Below are positions 7,863 through 16,695 of a stretch of 64,000 bases of DNA, piece by piece. The notes under the pieces were generated by a model, which worked only from the letters and a program-made list of their open reading frames with translations, was not told the DNA's origin and did not search any database. The stretch's first letter is position 1. Each line of letters starts with the position of its first letter. The translations under genes and the position numbers were made by a program. Origin of the DNA: Methylobacterium brachythecii (GTDB lineage Bacteria > Pseudomonadota > Alphaproteobacteria > Rhizobiales > Beijerinckiaceae); assembly GCF_014196345.1 (NCBI RefSeq), contig NZ_JACIDN010000003.1, positions 124,001 to 188,000 on the forward strand. Reading direction: 5' to 3'.

Positions 7863-8789
7863 ATGTCCGAGCACGGCATCCATCACGTCACGGCCTATGC
7901 TGGTTCGGCCCAGCGCAACCTCGACTTCTACACGCAGGTTCTCGGCCTGCGGCTTGTGAAGAAGACGGTCAATTTCGACGATCCCGGCACCTACCACCTG
8001 TATTACGGCGACGAGACTGGTCGGCCTGGCACGATCCTGACCTTCTTTCCCTTCGACCATGCGGCCCCCGGCCGGGTCGGGATTGGGGAGACTCAGGAGA
8101 CCGCCTTCCGGGTGCCGCGCGCCTCGATCGGCTGGTGGACGCATCGCCTCGTCGAGAAGGGTGTAGCTCACGAGGCGCCGACGCATGTCTTCGGCGAGCC
8201 GGTGCTGCGCTTCCGCGATCCCGACGGCATGATGCTGGCGCTGGTCGGCGCCGAGGATGAGGGGGAGGGTGCCTATGCCGGCGGCGATGTCCCGGCCGAG
8301 CACGCCATTCGTGGCTTCCACGGCGTGACGCTGCTCCTCGGCGCGGCCGAGAAGACGGCGGCGATCCTCACCGGCGTCCTCGGCTTCCACGAGACCGCGC
8401 GGGAAGGCTCCAGCATCCGCTTCGCGAGCGGCGTTTCGCAGGGCGGATTCGTGACGCTCAGGGCGGTCGGCGGCTTCCTCAGCGGCCGGCCCGGGGCGGG
8501 ATCCGTCCACCACATCGCCTTCCGGGCCGCGGACGATGCGGCGCAGGAAGCGATGGCGAAGGCTCTGACCGAGACGCACGGGCTCGCGGTCACCGAGCAG
8601 CGCGATCGCCAGTACTTCCGCTCGATCTACTTCCGCGAGCCGGGCGGCGTGCTGTTCGAGATCGCTACCGATGGTCCCGGCTTCGCGGTGGACGAGCCTG
8701 TGGAGGCGCTGGGCCGCGCCCTCAAGCTGCCGCCCTTCCTCGAAGCGCATCGCGCACAGATCGAGGACGTGCTGCCGAAGGTCGCCTGA
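7863..8789 (+). CDS. Ring-cleaving dioxygenase, MhqO-type glyoxalase-fold protein
   Basis: A 308-aa protein of two vicinal-oxygen-chelate repeats. Repeat one (about 1-130) opens with GIHHVTAYAGSAQRNLDFYT (5-24), contributing a metal His. Repeat two (about 150-270) has FHGVTLLLGA, and GSVHHIAFRA and GVLFEIATDGPGF supply the later His and Glu. This is the arrangement of MhqO/MhqA-type hydroquinone dioxygenases, which open aromatic rings with Fe2+. It is followed after 50 bp by a carboxylesterase resembling MhqD, and the two enzymes recur together in quinone-resistance loci. The exact substrate is inferred. Confidence 0.8.
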   Translation: MSEHGIHHVTAYAGSAQRNLDFYTQVLGLRLVKKTVNFDDPGTYHLYYGDETGRPGTILTFFPFDHAAPGRVGIGETQETAFRVPRASIGWWTHRLVEKGVAHEAPTHVFGEPVLRFRDPDGMMLALVGAEDEGEGAYAGGDVPAEHAIRGFHGVTLLLGAAEKTAAILTGVLGFHETAREGSSIRFASGVSQGGFVTLRAVGGFLSGRPGAGSVHHIAFRAADDAAQEAMAKALTETHGLAVTEQRDRQYFRSIYFREPGGVLFEIATDGPGFAVDEPVEALGRALKLPPFLEAHRAQIEDVLPKVA

Positions 8790-8792
8790 TCC

Positions 8793-8822
8793 GAGACCCC
8801 GTCCCCGGTGGGACGGGGTCTC
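8793..8822. terminator. Strong stem-loop between dioxygenase and hydrolase genes
   Basis: GAGACCCCGTCCC (8793-8805) pairs perfectly with GGGACGGGGTCTC (8810-8822) around a CGGT loop: a 13-bp GC-rich stem 4 bp after the dioxygenase stop. The downstream sequence is pyrimidine-rich (TCCTTCTCTTTC) but is not a clean T tract. It may be a partial terminator or an mRNA-stabilising hairpin within the operon. Confidence 0.55.
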
Positions 8823-8839
8823 TCCTTCTCTTTCGGAAG

Positions 8840-9484
8840 ATGGCCATGTCGAACGAAACAAACCTCTCCTTCATCCACCGCTTCGAGCCGGGCACGGATG
8901 CCGGGCAGCCGCCTTTGCTGCTCTTGCACGGCACCGGCGGCGACGAGACCGATCTGCTGCCGCTCGGCCGATCGCTGGCACCGGGCGCGGCCCTGGTGTC
9001 GCCTCGGGGCCGGGTTCTGGAGAACGGTATGCCGCGCTTTTTCCGGCGGCTGGCCGAGGGCGTGTTCGACGAGGCCGATCTGCGCCAGCGTACCGGCGAA
9101 CTCGCTGATTTCGTGGAGGGGGCGCGGGCCGCCTACGACCTTCCAGCGCCCATCGCCATCGGCTTCTCGAACGGCGCCAACATCGCGGCCGCCATGCTGA
9201 TGCTGCGGCCAGAAGTGCTGGCCGGTGCGGTGCTGCTGCGTGCGATGGTGCCGCTCGCCACGCCGCCCGCGGTCGATCTCGCTGGAAAGCCGGTACTGCT
9301 GCTCTCCGGCATGGCTGACCCGATCGTACCGGAGGAGAATGCTCGTCGTCTCGCCGACCAGTTGCACCAAGCGGGCGCCGAGGTCGAGCACGCGGTCCTG
9401 CCGGCGGGACACGGACTCGGTCAGGCCGATCTCACCCGGATCGCGGCTTGGCTGCGTAGCCAGCGTTTGCCGGCGGCGGCCTGA
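8840..9484 (+). CDS. Alpha/beta hydrolase, MhqD/YpfH-like carboxylesterase
   Basis: A 214-aa single-domain serine hydrolase. LLLLHGTGGDETDLLPLG (26-43) contains the oxyanion-hole HG motif, GFSNG (108-112) the nucleophile Ser110, GMADPIVP (157-164) the acid Asp160 and GHGL (190-193) His191, so the triad is complete. Length and motifs match the small carboxylesterases found beside MhqO-type dioxygenases. The product probably acts in the cytoplasm on esters or ring-cleavage products. An internal ATG three codons in (MSNETN) is an equally likely start. Confidence 0.8.
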   Translation: MAMSNETNLSFIHRFEPGTDAGQPPLLLLHGTGGDETDLLPLGRSLAPGAALVSPRGRVLENGMPRFFRRLAEGVFDEADLRQRTGELADFVEGARAAYDLPAPIAIGFSNGANIAAAMLMLRPEVLAGAVLLRAMVPLATPPAVDLAGKPVLLLSGMADPIVPEENARRLADQLHQAGAEVEHAVLPAGHGLGQADLTRIAAWLRSQRLPAAA

Positions 9485-9531
9485 TCGTCGCCGCGCCGAT
9501 CGGAGCCTCGAAGCTGCCGGTGCGGCTCGGC

Positions 9532-9577
9532 CTTTTCCCGGATCACCTTGCGGTTCGTTGCAGGTGTCCGGGAAGAG
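9532..9577. terminator. Stem-loop between convergent genes
   Basis: CTTTTCCCGGA (9532-9542) pairs with TCCGGGAAGAG (9567-9577) at 10 of 11 positions, and the inner CACCT/AGGTG extends the stem. It lies between the stop of the hydrolase at 9484 and the stop of the convergent glycosyltransferase gene at 9595, a usual place for a bidirectional terminator. There is no T tract on either strand. Confidence 0.4.
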
Positions 9578-9594
9578 GGCGCAGAGTGGCGCGC

Positions 9595-11133
9595 TCAGAA
9601 CGCGTTCCGGTAGGCCCGAGGCGAAATCACGGTCTGGACCATGATCTTGATGTCGAGCCAGATCGACCAGTTGTCGATGTAGTGGAGGTCGGCCTGGACG
9701 CGCTTCTCCATGTCGGCATCCGTCAGGGTCTCCCCGCGAAAACCGTTGACCTGGGCCCAGCCGGTGATGCCGGGCTTCACGTTGTGCCGCCGCGCGTAGA
9801 GGGCGATGCGGCGCTCGAAGCTGCGGTCGTGTGCCAGAGCATGGGGGCGGGGGCCGACGAGCGACATCTCGCCCCGGATCACGTTGAGGAGCTGCGGCAG
9901 CTCGTCGATGTTGGTCTTGCGCAGCATGGCGCCGACGCGGGTGATACGGTTGTCGACCCGGCTCGCCTGCTTGAAGACGGCGTTCTTCTCCACCTTCATG
10001 CTCCGGAACTTGAAGACACCGAAGGCCTGCTGGTTGAAGCCGTAGCGGCGCTGCCGGAAGAAGACCGGCCCGGGGCTGTCGAGCTTGATCAACAGGGCCA
10101 CCGCGATCAGCAGCGGCGCGATCATGATCAGCGCGATCACCGCGAGGGTCAGGTCGAGGCAGCGCTTCAGCAGCACCTCGCCGAGCGTCAGCGGCCGCCG
10201 GCCGATGTTTAGGCCGTTCAGGCGTCCCACGCGGGCGACCTGCAGGTCGGGGAAGCGGTCGAGCATGGCGCCGGGCCGCAGGTGCAGGGCCGCCGGCACG
10301 CGCAGGAAGGCGTCGATGCAGCGCTCGACATCCGCCGTTTCGGCCCATGGCACCAGCACGAAGACGTCGTCGGGCCTGAGGAAGCGCACCACCGAGACGG
10401 CGAGCTCGAGATCTTCCGACAGCAGAGCCTGACAGCTCTCGGCATGCGCCTGCGGTTCGGGCCGGCGCAGGTAGCTCGTGCCGATCACACGCAATCCGAG
10501 ATCGCTGGCGCTGTTGTTTTCGTAGAACCGCGCGATGTCCTCCTCGTAGCCGACGAGATGGATGCGGCTGACCGAGGCCGAGGCCGGGGTCACGGCGCGG
10601 CGCACCACTTCCACCATGGTGGCGCGCACGATCAGCACCGCCGGCAGGCCGGCCACGAAGAACACTACCGAGATGACGCGGGAGAAGTCGTTCGTGGTCT
10701 TGGTCGCGAAGCCGATCACCAGGGCGGTCGCCCAGGCCATCAGCCACAACGTCGCCGTCCGCCGCAGATGGGCCGAGCGCGAGAGGTAGTTCTCGATGCT
10801 GTATTCCTCGCGCACGAGGTTCGTGACGAGCACGATGGTGCTGACCAAGGCGCCGAGCTGCAGGCTCAGGCTCTGTCTCAGCGGCAGCAGCTCGCTCGTG
10901 TAGGTGTAGTAATACGCGACCTCGATCGCGAGGCCGAGGGCCATGATCGCCAGCAGGTCGGCGAGGGCGAGAGCAGCCGAGATCGAGAGGCGGAAGGCGG
11001 CGCGCCCGCGGCGCGGCATGATCGCCGTCCAAACGGCACGGCTGCTCGCGCTCTCCTTGGGGAGGCTGCGAAACGGTCCAGTGAGGCGGTCCTGGTACAT
11101 GGTGCTCGCGTTGTTTCGCGGTGAACCGGGCAA
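9595..11133 (-). CDS. Undecaprenyl-phosphate sugar phosphotransferase (exopolysaccharide initiation)
   Basis: A 512-aa polyisoprenyl-phosphate hexose-1-phosphate transferase, which would load the first sugar onto undecaprenyl phosphate at the inner membrane. Four to five hydrophobic segments lie within about 45-175, a central CoA-binding-like domain at about 185-300, and the catalytic bacterial sugar transferase domain at about 320-512. The last has a membrane hairpin ([20 protein letters not shown]), [40 protein letters not shown] and [13 protein letters not shown]. It stands alone, with no other polysaccharide genes near. MYQDR at 11100 is an alternative start. Confidence 0.88.
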   Translation of the reverse strand: MPGSPRNNASTMYQDRLTGPFRSLPKESASSRAVWTAIMPRRGRAAFRLSISAALALADLLAIMALGLAIEVAYYYTYTSELLPLRQSLSLQLGALVSTIVLVTNLVREEYSIENYLSRSAHLRRTATLWLMAWATALVIGFATKTTNDFSRVISVVFFVAGLPAVLIVRATMVEVVRRAVTPASASVSRIHLVGYEEDIARFYENNSASDLGLRVIGTSYLRRPEPQAHAESCQALLSEDLELAVSVVRFLRPDDVFVLVPWAETADVERCIDAFLRVPAALHLRPGAMLDRFPDLQVARVGRLNGLNIGRRPLTLGEVLLKRCLDLTLAVIALIMIAPLLIAVALLIKLDSPGPVFFRQRRYGFNQQAFGVFKFRSMKVEKNAVFKQASRVDNRITRVGAMLRKTNIDELPQLLNVIRGEMSLVGPRPHALAHDRSFERRIALYARRHNVKPGITGWAQVNGFRGETLTDADMEKRVQADLHYIDNWSIWLDIKIMVQTVISPRAYRNAF

Positions 11134-11591
11134 GTGTCCCGAAACGAAACGTTGCCGCCTCGAATTCCGGATCTGCCTCGCTCAGAGCAATCTCCGAGCC
11201 CCCGCGAAGAGGCTCGTCGTTGCCGAGTGACGAGCCGCGAAAAAACGGACCGTCCCTCACGCTTCACTGCAACCGGGCCCACCCAACCCGCTTGCCGCTT
11301 CTCTCTCCGCGCCACGTGAACGAAAACCGGCGCGCCATGCGGGCGCGCACATCGCCAGACGCCTCGCAGCTCATGCTGCAGGCCTCGGGCGTCGATTTGC
11401 GTTGTCGGGACTCGGACAGTGTCGGGGGATGTCTATATTAAAAATACATCAACTTTGTCCGCGGCAAACACAGCATCCGCGCAGCCGTGCCCGCGTGAAG
11501 AATACTTAGACACAGGGTATCGGCGGCCGCGACGATCGCGTGCCGCCATCCAGCCCGACCGGAGCAAGCCGTCGGTACCCTAGGAACTCGT
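11134..11591. other. Intergenic region upstream of the sugar transferase gene
   Basis: 458 bp with no supported gene. It holds a stem-loop at 11358-11393 (GACGCC and GCAGC pairing with GCTGC and GGCGTC, loop TCAT) and a locally AT-rich segment at 11432-11458 that could hold the promoter of the minus-strand transferase gene, which would give a leader of about 300 bases. Confidence 0.4.
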
Positions 11592-11924
11592 TCAGGCCGC
11601 CGTGGCGCTCCGCGTGGCTGAGCCTTCGACAGCCTCGAACCCCTCGAATTGCGGGTGGCCGAGATAGAGGGGCTTGGTGCCGGGCACGCGGCCATGCGCC
11701 TTGCGGAACTGCTCGGACCGAGTCCACGCCTCGAAATCCGATTTCGAGCGCCAGATCGTATGCGACGCGTAGAGGACGTGGTCCTCCGCCTCCGGCCCGC
11801 GCAGCAGGTGGAATTCGACGAAGCCGTCCATCTCCTTGAGGTGGCTGTCCCGCCCGAGCCAGACCTGCTCGAAGTCCTGGGTCGCGTCCTTCACGACCTT
11901 GAAGCGGTTCATGGCGATGAACAT
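11592..11924 (-). CDS. Antibiotic biosynthesis monooxygenase / heme-degrading monooxygenase-like protein
   Basis: A 110-aa ABM-fold protein. MFIAMNRFKVVKDATQDFEQ (1-20) and the later LLRGPEAEDHVLYASHTIW are characteristic of the IsdG/HmoA-like branch, with the Asn6 and Trp positions conserved as in heme oxygenases of this fold. The start ATG at 11924 has AGGA upstream; the longer frame to 12050 adds only low-quality sequence. If it degrades heme it would free iron in the cytoplasm, but no heme uptake genes are nearby, so a general ABM-domain function is equally possible. Confidence 0.75.
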   Translation of the reverse strand: MFIAMNRFKVVKDATQDFEQVWLGRDSHLKEMDGFVEFHLLRGPEAEDHVLYASHTIWRSKSDFEAWTRSEQFRKAHGRVPGTKPLYLGHPQFEGFEAVEGSATRSATAA

Positions 11925-12354
11925 GAGGTGTCCTTTTGACCGGTTGGTCGTCCACGACCCGGCGTGAACCGGAGAAGCGCGCGGCGTGGTCTGCGGTCCT
12001 TCTAAGTAATCCGGTCCAGCGCCGCCAGCCATGCGCCGAATGAGCAGCAAGCGCGGCGATCATGTCGATTGAGTTCATTATTCAAGGGTTGCATCTCGTA
12101 TACATTTCATGGTGAAGCTCCACCCGCGGCGATCGACCGCGACAGGCTGGATATTGCTACCGCCGGTGGTGAACCCTCCCGATCCGTCTCGGGTCAGGCT
12201 GATCCGCAGACGGCAAGTTCCGGTTGAGTCCGAATAGAGGGGAGAATGGCCGGCTTGTGACGGCCGTCGGGTGAGGCAGCCCGCTCGTTCTTGTGCGTCC
12301 TCGGTGGTCCTCGAGATGCGCACGACCCTTTCGGCAGGACCGGTCTGAACACAG
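11925..12354. other. Divergent intergenic region
   Basis: 430 bp between the ABM-type gene and the XRE regulator. An AT-rich patch at 12060-12112 is the likeliest promoter region. No gene, repeat or RNA element is recognised. Confidence 0.4.
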
Positions 12355-12771
12355 ATGCCCAAACAGACGACGGACGTCGACCGCCTGGTCGGCTTGCGGA
12401 TCACGGCGTTGCGCAAGGCGCGCGGGCTGAGCCAGACGGCGCTCGGCACGGCCGTGGGTGTGACCTTCCAGCAGGTCCAGAAATACGAGAAGGGCCAGAA
12501 CCGCGTCGGCGCCGGCCGTCTGCGCGAGATCGCCCGCCTGCTCGAAGTCCCGGTCGCCGCCTTCTTCGAGGATGACGACGCACCCAACGAACTCCAGGGC
12601 CGCTCCCCGGACGTGTTTGGCTTTCTCTCGGCGCAGGGTGCGATCGAGGTGCTGCGCGCCTACGCCTCGATCGAGGACGACGACCTGCGCCGCGATCTCC
12701 TCGCCATCGTGCGCACCGCCGCGCGCATGGACAAGAAGGCGAAGCCCGCCGAGATCCAGCTCGACGCCTGA
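12355..12771 (+). CDS. XRE-family helix-turn-helix regulator
   Basis: A 138-aa protein with an N-terminal HTH_3 domain (about 9-68): LVGLRITALRKARGLSQTAL, VGVTFQQVQKYEKGQNRV. The C-terminal 60 residues are helical (SAQGAIEVLRAYASIEDDDL). This is the small alphaproteobacterial SinR/HipB-like regulator type, found in many copies per genome. No toxin gene lies beside it, so it is not an obvious antitoxin. It converges on the cobalamin genes with only 3 bp to the cobB stop. Confidence 0.85.
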   Translation: MPKQTTDVDRLVGLRITALRKARGLSQTALGTAVGVTFQQVQKYEKGQNRVGAGRLREIARLLEVPVAAFFEDDDAPNELQGRSPDVFGFLSAQGAIEVLRAYASIEDDDLRRDLLAIVRTAARMDKKAKPAEIQLDA

Positions 12772-12774
12772 CGC

Positions 12775-14112
12775 CTAATCCGAGGCGGATGCTCGGCGCG
12801 TCTGCCCCGCGATCAGGTGGAAGAAGCTGCCGCTGACCCGGCCGCGCCGGTGGCCGGCACATCCCAGCACAACGCCTTCCGCATCGGTGACACTCGCCAG
12901 TGCCTCCTCTGGGCCGGGCGGTTGCGTCAGTTCGGCCGCGTAGTGGAATTCGTGCCCGACGAGCCGGGCGCCGGCGCTTCCGAGCATTCCATCTGCGAGC
13001 AGGGTCGCGACGCGGTAGCCGAGATGGAGCTTGCGTGCCTTGTGGGAGGTGGCGACGGGTAGCAGCCCGGCCATCGCGTGAGCCGTGCCGTCGGCATCCT
13101 CGAGGCTTTGCCCGAGCACCATGTAGCCGCCGCACTCGCCGTGGACCGGCCTCGTTTCGGCGAAGACGCGCAGACCGTCGAGGAACCGCGTCGCCGCGGC
13201 GATGCGGCCGGCATGCAGCTCTGGATAGCCGCCGGGCAGCCAGCAGGTGTCGCAATCGGCCGGGGGGGGCTCGTCGGCGAGCGGCGAGAACGGCACGAGT
13301 TCGGCGCCGGCCGCGCGCCAGCCCGCGACGAGGTGCGGGTAGAGGAACGAGAATGCAGCGTCCTGCGCAACGGCGATCCGCTGCCCGGGCGGCCAGGGCA
13401 GGGTGCCCGTTCCTTCCGGAACGCCGCCACCCGCCAAGGCGACGATGGCGTCGAGGTCGAGGGAGGATTCGCCGAGATCGGCCAGCCGTTCGAGGCGCTC
13501 CAGCAGATCCGCCGTCTCGCCGGCCTGGACCAGACCGAGATGGCGCTCCGGCAGGATCAGACCGGCATCGCGCATCATCACGCCGAGCACGGGAATGCCG
13601 ATGCGGGTGAGCCCCGCCTCGACGAGCCTGCGGTGGCGCGGGCTCGCGACCTTGTTGAGCACCACGCCTGCGACCTGGATGCGGGGATCGTAGCGCGCGC
13701 AGCCGAGCGCGACGGCCGCCGCCGATTGCGCCGCGCCGGACACGTCGAGCACCAGCAGCACCGGCCAGCCGTAGCGAGCGGCGATGTCGGCATTGGCGCC
13801 GGTCCGGCCCTCGCGGGCGACGATTCCGTCATGCAGACCCATCGACCCTTCGGCGACGACGAGGTCGGCATCCTGGCCAGCCAGCGCGGCGGCAGTGTCG
13901 AGCAACGCATCCGGCATCGCGAAGCTGTCGAGGTTGATGCTGGGATGGCCGGTGGCGGCCTCGTGGAAGGCCGGATCGATGTAGTCTGGCCCGCATTTCG
14001 CGCCGCGAACCGCGACGCCGCGTCGGCGCAGGGCCGTCAGAAGCGCCAGCGTCACGGTCGTCTTGCCGGAGCTCGATCGCGGCGCGGCGACGACCAGCCC
14101 GCGGGCGCTCAC
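12775..14112 (-). CDS. cobB: Cobyrinate a,c-diamide synthase CobB
   Basis: CobB amidates the a and c side chains of the corrin ring (hydrogenobyrinate in the aerobic route), using glutamine and ATP. The 445-aa protein has an N-terminal dethiobiotin-synthetase-like ATPase half ([19 protein letters not shown] at about 7-25 as P-loop; [20 protein letters not shown]) and a C-terminal class I glutaminase half with [16 protein letters not shown] holding the nucleophile Cys and GHEFHYAAE holding the His. The GTG start at 14112 overlaps the cobM stop by 4 bp. It is the last gene of a cobL-cobE-cobM-cobB run. Confidence 0.95.
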   Translation of the reverse strand: MSARGLVVAAPRSSSGKTTVTLALLTALRRRGVAVRGAKCGPDYIDPAFHEAATGHPSINLDSFAMPDALLDTAAALAGQDADLVVAEGSMGLHDGIVAREGRTGANADIAARYGWPVLLVLDVSGAAQSAAAVALGCARYDPRIQVAGVVLNKVASPRHRRLVEAGLTRIGIPVLGVMMRDAGLILPERHLGLVQAGETADLLERLERLADLGESSLDLDAIVALAGGGVPEGTGTLPWPPGQRIAVAQDAAFSFLYPHLVAGWRAAGAELVPFSPLADEPPPADCDTCWLPGGYPELHAGRIAAATRFLDGLRVFAETRPVHGECGGYMVLGQSLEDADGTAHAMAGLLPVATSHKARKLHLGYRVATLLADGMLGSAGARLVGHEFHYAAELTQPPGPEEALASVTDAEGVVLGCAGHRRGRVSGSFFHLIAGQTRRASASD

Positions 14113-14894
14113 GCGTCGTCTCCGCGCGCGGCGGCTCCGAAGCCGGGGCGGAAGCGGCGATCGTAGCCGGCGGAGTAGAGCGCAGACTCCCGAAAGTTCT
14201 CGGGTTCGAGGGCACGACCAACCAAGATCAGCGCCGTCCGCTCCAGCCGGGCTTCGGCCACCGCCTCGGCGATCGTCGCGAGCGTGCCTGTGAGCACCTG
14301 CTCGTCGGGCCAGGTTCCGCGAAACACCACGGCCGCGGGGCAGTCGGCGCCGTAGAACGGGATCAGCTCCGGCACGAGCCTGTCGATGACGTGGATCGAG
14401 AGGTGCAGCGCCAGGGTCGCGCCGGTGGCGGCGAACGCAGCCAGCGTTTCGCGCTCGGGCATCGCGCTGGCGCGGCCGGAGGTCCGCGTGAGCACGACGG
14501 ACTGGGTCAGGCCCGGCACTGTCAACTCGCGCCGCAGCAGCGCCGCTGCCGCCGAGAACGAGGGTACGCCCGGCGTCACCGTATAGGGGATGCCGAGGGC
14601 ATCGAGCCGGCGGGTCTGCTCGGCCAGCGCGCTCCAGACCGAGAGGTCGCCGGAATGCAGCCGCACGACGTCGAGCCCGGCTGCGTGGGCGGCGACCATC
14701 TCCGCAACGATGGCGTCGAGATCGAGCGGAGCGGTGTCGACGATCCGCGCGCCCTCCGGACACCAGGACAGGATCTCCGGCGCGACCAGCGAGCCGGCAT
14801 GCAGACAGACCGGGCAGGCGACGATGAGGTCGCGCCCCCGCACCGTGACGAGATCGGCTGCACCAGGTCCGGCTCCGACGAAATGGACGGTCAT
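14109..14894 (-). CDS. cobM: Precorrin-4 C11-methyltransferase CobM
   Basis: CobM transfers a methyl group from S-adenosylmethionine to C11 of precorrin-4. At 261 aa it matches the family. The tetrapyrrole methylase motifs are clear: [18 protein letters not shown] at the N-terminus, [39 protein letters not shown] and [10 protein letters not shown] near the end. ATG at 14894 is the start. The stop overlaps the cobB start by 4 bp. Confidence 0.95.
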   Translation of the reverse strand: MTVHFVGAGPGAADLVTVRGRDLIVACPVCLHAGSLVAPEILSWCPEGARIVDTAPLDLDAIVAEMVAAHAAGLDVVRLHSGDLSVWSALAEQTRRLDALGIPYTVTPGVPSFSAAAALLRRELTVPGLTQSVVLTRTSGRASAMPERETLAAFAATGATLALHLSIHVIDRLVPELIPFYGADCPAAVVFRGTWPDEQVLTGTLATIAEAVAEARLERTALILVGRALEPENFRESALYSAGYDRRFRPGFGAAARGDDA

Positions 14895-14962
14895 GAGGGA
14901 TCGATCGTATGGCTCGGACGACGGTGAGCGCGCCGCACGCCGCGGGGCGGCTCGATCTCGCT

Positions 14963-15379
14963 CTAGGCGGAAACGCCGGCGAGCGCGAGGGTCGCACCGG
15001 CGCTGGCGATGCGGGGCAGGATCAGGACGGCCCCCGCTCCGGCTCCGGCCAGGGCCGCTGCTTCGGCGAGCGAGCCGATGCCGCGCTCGGCCTCCATCCG
15101 TGCCGAGCGGGTCGGTACGCACGCATCCACCGCGCGCAGGGCTTCCGGCGAAACGCCGATCACTGGACAACCGAGCGCGTCGGCCGCTTCGCGAAGCGGG
15201 GATTCTCCGGCGCGGTCCTCGGCCGTGGCCAGGGCGAGCAGCCGGTCCGGCGCATGGCCAGCCGCCGCGAGCCCCTCGCGCACCAGCATGACGATCTCGT
15301 CTGCCTGCGTCGCGTGCCGGAAGCCGACCCCGGCGACGATCTCGCGCGGCGGCCGGCTCACGGCTTCGTCCAGGCCCAT
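14963..15379 (-). CDS. cobE: Cobalamin biosynthesis protein CobE / CbiG C-terminal-like
   Basis: A 138-aa protein corresponding to CobE of the aerobic pathway, which is the C-terminal part of CbiG. The family opening [20 protein letters not shown] (about 14-33) and [20 protein letters not shown] are seen. CobE is reported to bind a late corrin intermediate, but its exact step is unsettled. The ATG at 15379 overlaps the 3' end of cobL by 22 bp. The C-terminus is Ala/Gly-rich. Confidence 0.85.
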   Translation of the reverse strand: MGLDEAVSRPPREIVAGVGFRHATQADEIVMLVREGLAAAGHAPDRLLALATAEDRAGESPLREAADALGCPVIGVSPEALRAVDACVPTRSARMEAERGIGSLAEAAALAGAGAGAVLILPRIASAGATLALAGVSA

Positions 15380-16593
15380 TGCGTCACCGGCATCGCCTGA
15401 CGCCATCCGGTGAGGCCACCGACGGACGAGGCCTTTGCGACGGAGAGGCGTCGCAAGTCGCCGCCTGTCTCGCCGAAGGCCGCTAGCAACGCGGCCTCGC
15501 CTTCGAGCGTGACCGCGTTGGCGACGAGACGGCCGCCGGCATGCAGGGCGGCGCGGCATGCGGCGAGGAGGCCTGGATGTGAGACGCCGCCGCCGACGAA
15601 GATCGCGTCGGGCACAGGAAGACCGGCGAGGGCTGTCGGCGCCGCGCCTTCGATGAGGCTCACGCGCTCCGGCACGCCGAGGTTGGCGGCGTTGCGGGTG
15701 ATGCGCTCGGCTCGCTCGGACCGTGCTTCGATGGCGAGCGCCCGGTTGGCCGGATGGCGCAGACACCATTCGATGGAGATCGAGCCGGCCCCGGCCCCGA
15801 CATCCCAGAGCAGCGCACCCGCGAACGGCTTCAAGGCCGAGAGCGTCACGGCCCGGATCTCGGCCTTGGTGAGCTGCCCGTCATTCTCGAAAAAGGTGTC
15901 GTCGAGGCCGGTTGCGAGGGGCAGCACCCGCGCACCGGGCTCGGCCACCACTTCGATGGCCAGCGTGTTGAGCGGGTCGATGTCCTGCTGCGGAAAGCCG
16001 GCGGCCTCGCCGGAGATGATCCGCTCGCGCGGGCCGCCCATCGCCTCGAGCACGGTGAGGCGGGACCGGGAAAAGCCGCGCTCCACGAGCAGCGAGGCGA
16101 CCGCGGCCGGCGTGGTGCCGTCCCAGGACAGCACGAGCAGTCGCGCCCCGGGCTGAAGGGCGGGGACGATGCGGGTGAGGGCGCGCCCGTGCAGCGTCAG
16201 GCAGTCCGTCTCGGCGAGCGGCCAGCCGAGGCGGGCGGCTGCGAGGCTGAAGGCGGAGGGTTGCGGATAGGCGCGGATCTCCGCCGGCGGCACCAGCCGG
16301 GCGATCTCGGCGCCGATGCCGTAATGGAAGGGGTCGCCGGTAGCGAGCAGGCAAGTGGGCTGCCCGCGCCGGGCCAGGATCGCGGGATAGGCGTCGCCGA
16401 TCGGGCTCGGCCAGACATGCGTCTCGGCTGTCAGTGGCTCTGCCAGCGCCAGGTGCCTGCGGCCGCCCCAGACGGCCTCTGCGGCGTCGAGCGCGGCGGA
16501 GGCCGCGGGCGAGAGCCCGGCGCGGCCATCCTCACCGATGCCGATGACGGTCAGCCAGGGCCGCGCCTCCCGCGGAGAGAGCGGCTCGCTCAT
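15358..16593 (-). CDS. cobL: Precorrin-6Y C5,15-methyltransferase (decarboxylating) CobL
   Basis: CobL methylates C5 and C15 of precorrin-6Y and decarboxylates the acetate side chain at C12. The 411-aa protein is the usual fusion: a CbiE-like tetrapyrrole methylase half (about 1-210; [50 protein letters not shown]) and a CbiT-like half (about 215-411; [34 protein letters not shown] as the SAM site). ATG at 16593 is the family-consistent start. A longer frame would begin inside the terminator of the gene upstream, so I rejected it. First gene of the cob run. Confidence 0.95.
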   Translation of the reverse strand: MSEPLSPREARPWLTVIGIGEDGRAGLSPAASAALDAAEAVWGGRRHLALAEPLTAETHVWPSPIGDAYPAILARRGQPTCLLATGDPFHYGIGAEIARLVPPAEIRAYPQPSAFSLAAARLGWPLAETDCLTLHGRALTRIVPALQPGARLLVLSWDGTTPAAVASLLVERGFSRSRLTVLEAMGGPRERIISGEAAGFPQQDIDPLNTLAIEVVAEPGARVLPLATGLDDTFFENDGQLTKAEIRAVTLSALKPFAGALLWDVGAGAGSISIEWCLRHPANRALAIEARSERAERITRNAANLGVPERVSLIEGAAPTALAGLPVPDAIFVGGGVSHPGLLAACRAALHAGGRLVANAVTLEGEAALLAAFGETGGDLRRLSVAKASSVGGLTGWRQAMPVTQWAWTKP

Positions 16594-16623
16594 AGGAGGA
16601 TCGGATCCTGGGTGGCGGGCATG

Positions 16624-16653
16624 AAAAAACCGGGGTCGCGGAACGACCCCGGT
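16624..16653 (-). terminator. Rho-independent terminator of the OFA antiporter gene
   Basis: On the minus strand ACCGGGGTCG (16653-16644) pairs perfectly with CGACCCCGGT (16638-16629) around a TTCCG loop, followed by TTTTTT (16629-16624). It lies 43 bp past the antiporter stop and only about 30 bp before the cobL start, so cobL needs read-through or a promoter close by. Confidence 0.88.
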
Positions 16654-16695
16654 TACTCGTGCCATTCAGGATTGGCGAGTCGGGACTGGCTGCCG

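Noticed and set aside
11121-11441. A 106-codon plus-strand frame upstream of the sugar transferase
   Set aside because: Ser/Arg/Pro-rich with no protein-like pattern; it overlaps the start region of the transferase gene.
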